Source: Turritopsis dohrnii
Taxonomy: Eukaryota > Cnidaria > Hydrozoa > Anthoathecata > Oceaniidae
DNA length: 64,000 nt
Reading direction: 5' to 3'
Assembly (NCBI GenBank): GCA_027922465.2
Contig: BQMF02000102.1
Coordinates: forward strand, 186,001 to 250,000
Of this stretch, positions 55,698 through 64,000 are shown one piece after another (positions within the stretch are counted from its first letter, which is position 1; each line of letters starts with the position of its first letter). The notes under the pieces were generated by a model, which was not told the origin of the DNA, did no database searches, and worked only from the letters and a program-made list of their open reading frames with translations. Both the position numbers and the translations under genes were made by a program.

Positions 55698-56147
55698 AAA
55701 AAGGAACTTGCAATAAAAGCCACAGACTTTTTACCTGATAAACTCTCAGAAATTTTATCCTGGTTTCTTCAACCCCATGAAGCACATGATATCATCAGAG
55801 GATTAGTGCCAGACTCCTGCTCGAATTAACAGCTCATGTCTTTTCCCGCGCAAATTACCATTATCAAAAGGCATTTCCAGAAAACGATTAAAATCTGGAA
55901 TAAGTAAAGAATACTGCAGCTCATGTACAGCTCAGAAAACTCGGGACATGAAATGCACGACAATGACGTAAATGGTAAAAGTGACGTCAATGTCTGTACT
56001 AATAATTTCCGTAATAAATCAAAGCGGATAAACGGTCATCTTCACCATGACAACAGGCATACAGAAATTTATCACATCAGACGGAGGCGGTCGGCACCAT
56101 GCCGACATGGCAAGAAAATGAAAAGACTGGAAGTACGCGATAGTTAG
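55698..56147 (+). pseudogene. Unrecognised coding relic / terminal exon
   Basis: After an acceptor (cctcgttttag, ending 55697) the frame is open for 43 codons and has a helical, protein-like composition (Lys-Leu-Ser-Glu-Ile-Leu-Ser-Trp-Phe). It stops at 55827. The same frame resumes after two stops and stays open from 55923 to 56147, with a very basic His/Arg/Lys-rich end (Arg-Arg-Arg-Arg-Ser). In another frame, around 55805-55890, a second stretch (Leu-Leu-Leu-Glu-Leu-Thr-Ala-His-Val-Phe) looks equally coding, which suggests a frameshift. It may be the 3' end of the aminotransferase-like gene upstream or a separate gene. I recognise no family. Confidence 0.35.
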
Positions 56148-56329
56148 CAATAGTTAAAGGACTATGTTACATTAGGACTATATTATTAATACTTTTTTTA
56201 ACATGGCAAGGACCATACTATATTATATTATATAATATATTATATTAGAACTATATTATTATAAATTTAATTTTGGATAATGTGTAAATGAAGGAATTAT
56301 TTGGAACATGAACTGAAACATTGCAAGTA

Positions 56330-56640
56330 CCTTATCCTCTCTAATTAGCACCACCCCCCCCCCCCCCCCCCCCCCCCCACCCCCCACCCCCCTCAAAAGC
56401 ACCTGCCTCAAGTCAAAATTTTTTTGTTAGCGCCCCTCTCCAAGAAGGGCCCGGGCGCTTATTAGAGTGACTTAGCATTAACTCAATAATTAATCAGCGC
56501 CCGGGTGGAAATTAGAATTTTGAGCAAGAAGCGAAAATTCAGTAATAGAAACGGAAGACTATTTTTGTGATGTATTATTGTAAGTTATAAGTACAAAATC
56601 TTATTTCGTTGCCATAAAAAATACAGTTGTTTTTATTCTG
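56330..56640 (+). mobile_element. TA-flanked MITE, copy 3 (3'-truncated)
   Basis: It starts TA|ccttatcctctctaatt and follows the 7502 element through the gcgcccgggcgctt and gtaatagaaacggaagac blocks. It loses similarity near 56640. A long C run lies at 56353-56392. Confidence 0.7.
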
Positions 56641-57374
56641 TTTTTATATATACAAAGATTATTTATGACTTTGAATCTTACGATTGTAAATCTTATTATT
56701 TTAAACATTTTAAGCTGGATGAAGTTCGTTGATGAAATAAAGTATAAAAGATCATGATGGTTATAATGTTACCCTGGTAACTCAAAATGTACGATAACAT
56801 GCGAGTTCCACTCGGTCGTGTGTAATGCGATAAGCAATGATTAAAACTATCAACAGAAAACGATGGTTCTAGTTTAGTGTATTTGCTATGATAATTGTCT
56901 TTGAGGAAACTAAATGAAGCACATACAAGATTAACTAAAGATCTAAAGGTTCCTTTTCGTTTTCTCTACGAACACGTAAGAAAGCTTTTATTTTACCTTC
57001 TCTCATACATACTGTGAAATTTCGTTTGGAACATGAATCCATGCTTTGAGGTTTGAATGGTCTGTTGACGACCGTTTATTTGGAAGTTGTGAAACCATCG
57101 GTTTTTGAGGAAAGCACATGGGAATATATATAGGAGTATTTTTCAAAATGCAAAATTCAAGTTAGTAAAAAATTCTATTTTTTCTTCATGTAGAGAGTTT
57201 AGAGCCTGGATGTCGTCTGACAACGATCCACAGTGTCCTAAAGTTGTGGAACATCTTTGGTGCTATATAAGATGAATAACTGAGTGAATAAGGCAATAAA
57301 GGACCCTTAGATTCAATAAAAAATTCAATACCAAAAATAACAATCCGAGATGATCTGGGATAATCGAAGCAATA
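56641..57374. other. No gene recognised
   Basis: AT-rich spacer. Confidence 0.5.
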
Positions 57375-57668
57375 CAGGGGCGGATCCAGGGTTAGGCAAC
57401 TTAGGCAAATGCCTAACCCAAAATCAGTTAAATAATGTTTTTCATAAAATTGTATGAAAAAGGTATTGTATTACAATAATCAGAAAATAATCGAAAATAT
57501 CAAGAGATTCCCGCATCCAATCCGCCCCGGCGAGGCGCGGCGCGCGCCATGATGTTAAAAATTAATGTTTTTTACAGCTTGAGTTTATAGGTAGTGATCT
57601 CTGCCCCGAAAACGGCTTCTCATAGTCACATTGACAACACAGACTAGTGCCTAACGCTCACCTTAGGC

Positions 57669-57831
57669 GAAGAAAATTTGCCTAAGTAGCCCCGGGTTTA
57701 CACACTTTAATGAATGAACTGGAAGAAAATTTGCCTAAGGAGCCCCGGGTTTACACACTTTAAATGAATGAACCAGAAGAAAATTTGCCTAAGGTACAAC
57801 CATGGGTTTACACACTTTATTGAATGAATGG
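57669..57831 (+). repeat. Tandem repeat, ~53-54 bp x 3
   Basis: Units start at 57669, 57722 and 57776. Each contains atttgcctaag and gggtttacacacttta. The third unit is the most diverged. Confidence 0.8.
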
Positions 57832-58604
57832 TCACCAAATCTGCACAAAACGACCGTGGGGGACCTTCGAATTAGACCCAGTTCATCATGGATTCGCTAG
57901 AAAACATCGTTGCAGCTTTTGATAGCAATAATGAAGTATTAATTAGGAAATTTTGAATTCACTTAATACATCTGTTGAAAACTGACTTCAAAATCTAGGA
58001 AAAGCATTTTTTTCGAGTTATGTCTCTTCTTTTGCTTTTGCGAAATGAAAACATTGTGGCTGCTTTAAAGCAAGTGTTTTATTATTTTATGTAATATAAA
58101 TGGATTATTAGCACCATAATTCGTTGACAGTTAATTATTAGCTCAGCTATGTATAATAAGTTTGTTTGTGTCAACTGAACCGAAGCCTATTCTTTATTGA
58201 TTAATGGATGTATATAAATATTTTTGGTATCTGTTTCTGTTAACCAAAAATGCATCTGTAAATGTTATGGAGTTACGTTTGAATGACTGAGTTTATAATA
58301 CACAAAGTCATTGTTATTTTTCTGAGTAGTTTTGCGTAGGCAGCTGCATGGTTTTTTTAGCACCAGTATCTCTACCTGGTAACTTATTTCTACAGTTCAG
58401 TATAATTTTTCTTGGTTCGAGATGACTGTCTGGTTTTGAATTAAAGAACTTTAAAAGGATCCTGTGTCCAAAATGATATGAACCAATATGATAGAGATCA
58501 AAAAGACTCTTGTTAGTATTACTTACTTCCAGTTTCTGAGATATGTATATATTTAATTTTCGAAATCTTACATTCCTTTTATGCAATGCATATTTTATGA
58601 TGTA

Positions 58605-58779
58605 TATAACAGTGGTGGATCTAGAGGTATGTCGAAATTTGTGTAGGAGAGCTTTAACATAATTTGTGAATTCAATTTACATTACCAATGGGATTATTTG
58701 GACGCTTTTCTTTTATGGTTAGATTGCTAACACTGTCCTACACAAATTTCGACATACCTCTAGATCCGCCACTTTATAA
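58605..58779. mobile_element. MITE, ~175 bp
   Basis: Inverted ends agtggtggatctagagg and the complement of cctctagatccgccact pair for about 40 bp. It is related to the MITE at 4115-4290 through the subterminal block aatttgtgtaggagag. Inserted inside the 2.6 kb transposon. Confidence 0.75.
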
Positions 58780-59997
58780 TAAGATAGTATAGGTTAAACT
58801 TTTCATCGAAAGTTATCATTAATACTATATCTTTTTAATTTACTACAGAGAGAAAGGGCTTTCACTTTGAGTGAGTGATAAGAAAATGAAGTTATAATAA
58901 ATTGAGAGTTTATACACATAAACAAAGAACAAAAATCTTATTCTTATACATAATTATACATCATAATTATGTATTGTATGATTTTATGATTTTTAAATCA
59001 AAACATCTGAAACATCTGATTTTAAATCTGAAACAACTTTGTGCATTCTATCATCCCTTGAAATATCATTTTGGATGCAGGAACACTTAAACATCTTGGA
59101 GTTATTCTTTCATTTTGTCTTCTTTTGAAAAAGGTAATTTACATAATGTTTTAGTTCGACTTCTTGTTTTCTATGCTACATTAAATTCTGGAAAAAATGT
59201 TGTAGCTCTTATTTAAGATGAAGCAGACATAATTTATCTGTTGTTGTGTAGTTTCTAGGTTCTTGGACTTGTCTCAGGGATTTCTGGAAACACCATCTTT
59301 TACTATATTGTGGTTGACATTAATTATTTAACCATGGATCATTTTTAGGGTAGGGTATAATATTTGATTTGATGAGCGCCTAGTGCAAAAATCTGTTTTT
59401 ATTTTGCTGCCGGATAATGATCAAGGAGCTTGTCTCTAATTTTATTTTGGTCATTTTACTCTATTTCTTAATATAATTTCTTTTCTTTTCTTTCTATCTG
59501 ACCATCTTGACCAGTACATAGATGAAATATCAGGTATTTATCTGAGTGCTCCAATCTATCATGGTATAGGTGATTGAAAATTTATTTATTTGATTCATTA
59601 CAAGTATGTTTTCATTTGATGGATTCTTCCTGTTCATGTACAAGCAATCAAGAAAATGAAGAAGATAACAGATGAAGTAATTTATTGGTTATTTACTTAA
59701 CCTCCAATCTGGCAGAAATATTATTTTGGCCTACATAAAGTAGTTCAATACATTCCATTCATACTCAATTAGTTTTCTTTTGTTTATTTCCCTTATTCCA
59801 TTATAGTGCAACAATACAGGCTTGCATTATAACACTCCTTACGTTAGGACGAATGAATTCGAGTTAATATTTTTTACATTTCGAAAAGTATGTATTAGAT
59901 TGGGCGTAAACTGGCGTAAATTTCATCGATTGCGCCCTTATGTGTGTTTGGCAAAAAAAATTTGCCTAACCCTTAAAAAATCCTAGATCCGCCCCTG

Positions 59998-62040
59998 CAA
60001 TAAAGCAAACTCGTATCTCATGTTTGGGACATCGAACTGCTCCAAAAAATCACTGCATTTATAGACTCATACATTGCGTTGTTAAGGGCTGTAAGATTTT
60101 CAAGTATTGATATCTGCAAATCCCTGCGTCTGGAACTGCTCGTCGTAGAAATGTGATTCGCATTTCTCTTTTCAAACAATAACATTGTATTTTTTTTTGT
60201 GTTTAAATTTTCATGAGTATAAAAAGCATAGGGGACTCTTCTCCTATCCTCTCCTAGGTTACTTTTGTCTTACCAACTAAAACAAGACGACTTGGTAGTC
60301 GAAAATTTCGCTATATTGCATTCTCACAATTCTAACAAATATATACTGTTCATAAAACTGTGAAATGCAATAGTTGATAACGGTAGCAGAATTTCAACTC
60401 GCAATTATACAAAACAAATAGATCAAAACTTATTCGTCTCAAACTTGGCTTAAAGTCTTCAGGACGGTGTCACAATAAATCTACTCTCAACAATTATAAA
60501 ACATTCTCAATATAGCATTGCCAAATTGCCAAATTTTGGCCCAATTTGACAAAATGACCGTTAAATTCGAAATCAGCACCATTCACTTGTGCTTTGTGCA
60601 AATTTTTATGAAAATTGGAGAACTTTCATAATTTGGTCCAAATTTAGCCCGTTAGTCAGCCTGCAAAAGATTTTGTTGCTAAGGTATGTGCGGACATGGC
60701 TTTTTTTATGCAATTATTTACTTTAGTGAGATCGTCCAAAATGTCACGGAGATACATAGAACGACGATACCAATACTTCGCTATACTAGTGAAATTAACA
60801 ATGGACCATTGGAATGTAATATAAATTCTCTGTGAAGGAGTGCATTTCTATAGAAAATACACACAATTTCAATGAAAATACTCTTCTTCGTAGTGACTTT
60901 TTGACGATTTTGCCCACTGGCTCATTAGAGCGTGAGAGTTTTATGCAATATCTCATTATCCATATTTACTTAACAAACTTTTTATCGATGCGTTACTCCA
61001 CACGTATCCCATGTAGCCTCCTTGAGCTCTCCTTTAACCGTTCTGGAGTTATTGCACCAGTTATGGAATAATCAATATGCCTTACTTCGAAATGTGCTAA
61101 CGTTCGTTCTCATGCTGCAGTTCCCCTTTGTCGAAATAATGGCAGTAATCACGATTTATGTAATCTAAATTAAATCGTCTTTTATACATATGTCATTCTT
61201 CCAGCTCGTGGTCACTAGATTGATGTGAGCAGTGGGTATTTCCGCCTTTTTTGACCCTGTGTAACATTTGCACGGAACCCGTTGACATTCATAGGCAACG
61301 CGGTGGTCGAAGGGTACTATCGAATTGACTTCGACTTTGATTTGCGTTGACTTTGACTTTTATTTTTGACATAGACATAGACTTCTGTAACAAAACATCC
61401 GTGAACTAAAATATAATTTTAAAATTTTATAACGAATTGCTCATCCTAAACTGACTTTTATTCTTGAATTTTTCCGATGGCACTCCTCGGCCACCATAAA
61501 CCAGTTAGTTTATTTCTGAATCGCTCGGATTACGGATTATTCAAAAAACAGGTAGTGGCCACACTCTCTATCACGAAATGCTTCGTTCAAAAACGTCTTT
61601 TAAATGAAAACCAGCTGCGAGTAAACTGACCCCAACAAAAAATCGCAACACGAAACAATCTTGTTTTATGACGTCATTTCCTTACGTCATCGCTATGTTC
61701 AATTTGGAATTGGCCTATAAAAGAATTAATTAAAACGTTTCATGTAAAATGCCATGAAACATGTCTTCGTGCAAATACAACGATTCAAGTCTTTTTTAAA
61801 CCTCGACAGATAGGAGAAATTCCATGAAAAATATGGTTACACATTTTATAACAAGAACACTAAATTCTAAACACTAAACTTAGAAGTATAAAGTAGAAGT
61901 ATATACTTAGAAGCATATCCTTCTTAATTGGCCTCTAAAATGGGAATTTGTCCGACGTAAAACACTAAATCAATATTAGTACATGTATTGTACATCGTAC
62001 GGACATTAACTTTCCGATAAATTAAGGTTTTTTTCTGATT
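59998..62040. other. No gene recognised
   Basis: The short frame at 60832-61071 has no recognisable motif. A gacttcgactttga-type low-complexity stretch is at 61320-61385. Confidence 0.5.
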
Positions 62041-62357
62041 TTTATTTATTTTATTTATTTATTTTACGAATGTTTACCCAGGATAGCTTCTTCAGTTCCG
62101 TAAGGTACTGTTGTCAATGAGGGTCCTGCGAAGGAGGTCCTAGAGCATTTAAAGCCCCCATTTGGGCTACGGAAGCTGTAATAACAGGAACCGCTCAACT
62201 AGACAACCACCCTAGACATCATTCCTACTCTCTTGCTGAGTGCTAAGCAGAGAGGATTGATTCACACTGTTATAGTCGCTGGCATGACTCGGTCGGGGAT
62301 TGAACCCGCGACCTCCCGAACAGGAAGCGAGCACTCTACCACAAGGCTACCAGTCGG
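62041..62357 (-). mobile_element. tRNA-derived SINE, ~315 bp
   Basis: The minus strand begins at 62357 with a tRNA-like head: A-box tagccttgtggtagag, B-box gggttcaatcccc. A body of about 200 bp follows, then an (AAAT)n tail at 62041-62066. It is a different family from the SINE at 41646. Confidence 0.75.
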
Positions 62358-63279
62358 TGAGTGGTGATATATCTAACTCTGATAGTGATATCTAGTTTTA
62401 GATTTTCAAGTTCATTGCTGATTAACATTTCCCATGAAACGCGGAATCTTACAAAATTCGTCCATATTTTAAAAATAAGGATTACTTTTGCTACGTTCTT
62501 TGTTCTTTTTTCCAAGTACACGCACACACATATTTCCGAAGTTCATAAATATTTTTTTACATGCGACATCTTGCTGTCCGCTAATTACTCGATTATAAGT
62601 TTTTGTGAAAGTCTTGTATGTTTGTCTTTTCATTATTAAAACAAGATTCGCAAACATGCGACTATATATTTCCCCAAAGTTGCAAACATTTTACCAATTA
62701 TTGTGTGTACATTGATAACCATGAAAAAATGTATCGTTAAATAATTACAGTATAACTACCATCGACCTGATACTCAGGTTGAATTTAATGCCACAAAAAA
62801 ACTTACTTTGAAGTTATTATGAAATGAAATTGTTCACGGTCAAATGATAAGGTTTCTCTTAAAATTTTTTGCTGAGGAGTTAAAAAGTGACTGAGAATCT
62901 ACTATGGACACGTAGCTAAAAATTAGAAGACCTAAATGCGACTAATATTTTCCCTTCTGCATATCAACAAACTCATCAATGTGTAAGACAATTTCATCTT
63001 AATATAAGATGTATGATCTTTATTGTTGCAGAAGCTTGACAAGTTTCCTATTTGTAACTCAAATAAAATTTCTTACAACATTATACAATCAAATTTGTAT
63101 ACAGGATTTCTGTACAAAAGAAGAAAAGAAAATTGTTAAACCTAATTTTGATACCACAGTTTACTTTGGGGTAGACATATAAGCAAATAACTATCAAAAG
63201 TAATCAAAATCTCTACTAACAAATATTACGTGTAACATTTCAAATTAGGACAGAATAGTTATTCTTTTAAAAAGATGGC
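62358..63279. other. No gene recognised
   Basis: AT-rich. Overlapping frames on both strands at 62336-62657 have no recognisable content. Confidence 0.5.
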
Positions 63280-63768
63280 CTTAGAGTGCGTTAAGAGCCG
63301 TAGTGACCTCAAACTAGTTTGAAATTTTTAGCTGTTTGAAATCGCCATTCTGTTGAATGAGAAATTTCGATACGGTCTTGGAGAGTTTTGTCGAGTAAAA
63401 ATCGAAACAATAGATTTACTAGTTTCTAGCTCTCTATACGAGTGCGTTTTTACACGAAATATTTTCTATGCACGATGGAATAAATTTAGCACATTCTATA
63501 TTTTTATTTCATGTGTCAGCAAAATTTAATTAACATGCACATACTTGTTAACACATTTTATGATAAAACAATGAAATGTGAAAACTTTCACACCTTTCCA
63601 AGCTGTATCACGGGTAAAATATTTGTACAGCCGTTATCATGTAAACATCGCTAAAGGTTTGACCAGGAACCGTAGTGAAATAATTACCCATATCGAAACT
63701 CGTAACAGGAGGATTGAAATTTCAAACCGGTTTGAGTTCACTAAGGCTCTCATGTAAACACACTCTTA
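63280..63768. mobile_element. MITE, ~490 bp
   Basis: Ends cttagagtgcgtt and the complement of aacacactcttaa pair. Pairing continues through agagccgtagtgacctc / gagttcactaaggctct and a caaactagtttg palindrome. One arm lacks a ~9 bp segment present in the other. No coding capacity. Confidence 0.65.
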
Positions 63769-64000
63769 AAATGGCAATTTATAAAACTAAATTCAAGTAT
63801 TCAGAATAACAGATTTATTTTGTGTTTATTTTGTAGTAAAAATGACCTTCATATATAAATCCCAAATGGAAAAAAAAAACTTTAGTAATATTATCCATAA
63901 CCAAATCACTACATAGCTGAAAGTAGAAGTTCGTCTTGATTTAAATTACAGACTCTCATTTGTGTTGTGTTTCGAATTACGTTCGTTGTTCGTACAGGAA

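Larger units (their letters stand above)
57375..59997. mobile_element. Non-autonomous DNA transposon, 2.6 kb, nested MITE inside
   Basis: The inverted ends are caggggcggatccagg and the complement of cctagatccgcccctg, with subterminal gggttaggcaa in opposite senses. The end sequence is of the type seen in hAT-like elements, but I find no clean 8 bp target duplication. No transposase frame remains. A ~53 bp unit (gaagaaaatttgcctaag...) is repeated three times at 57669-57831, and a MITE sits at 58605-58779. Confidence 0.6.

Noticed and set aside
62285..62357. Functional tRNA gene
   Set aside because: A and B boxes are present, but the anticodon arm does not form a standard 5 bp stem and 7-base loop, and a SINE body and tail follow.

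Overview
The window reads as nuclear DNA from an invertebrate animal. It is AT-rich and gene-poor, with intron-bearing gene fragments and a dense load of eukaryotic mobile elements: MITEs, tRNA-derived SINEs, non-LTR retrotransposons, a Penelope-like element, a Helitron remnant and foldback elements. A cnidarian, possibly a hydrozoan, is my best guess. It rests on the HEPN/NB-ARC/TPR receptor type and the style of the repeats, and the sequence alone cannot prove it. There are no operons, ribosome binding sites or other prokaryotic signals.

Layout. 0-6.3 kb: a possible small gene (minus, 445-753), then a striking tyrosine-motif repeat protein with a C-terminal membrane segment (1582-3156, broken by two single-base frameshifts). 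After it come a MITE, the 3' end of a non-LTR retrotransposon, and a Helitron remnant. 6.3-13.3 kb: an opposed pair of TA-flanked MITEs, then a dispersed ~480-510 bp repeat (here called the 'TAGCCGCC unit') interrupted by a 5'-truncated non-LTR retrotransposon. 14.2-17 kb and 25.4-32.3 kb: a decayed tandem array of ~1-1.3 kb modules with exon-like blocks, only two of which are still open. Between them, 17.5-25.4 kb is bracketed by near-identical 115 bp inverted repeats. It holds a foldback element, a head-to-head Penelope-like element, repeat units and a plausible multi-exon minus-strand gene (22539-25084).

32.7-41 kb: a TIR element, TAGCCGCC units, and a 3.75 kb foldback element with 7 bp target duplications that carries a tandem array of TAGCCGCC units. 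A LINE reverse transcriptase scrap and a SINE follow. 42.2-48.2 kb: the main gene, a STAND-type protein with a HEPN-like N-terminus, an NB-ARC ATPase domain and about 29 TPR repeats. Its repeat region has a 12-unit higher-order duplication and ends at a premature stop. 48-64 kb: THAP-domain and class V aminotransferase relics, an unrecognised coding relic, a nested DNA transposon, another SINE and more MITEs.

Functionally, the two most interesting genes have immune or signalling flavours. One is a sensor-type STAND ATPase; the other is a membrane-anchored phosphotyrosine-docking polypeptide. Nothing in the sequence shows that they work together. Most other content is mobile DNA and its debris.
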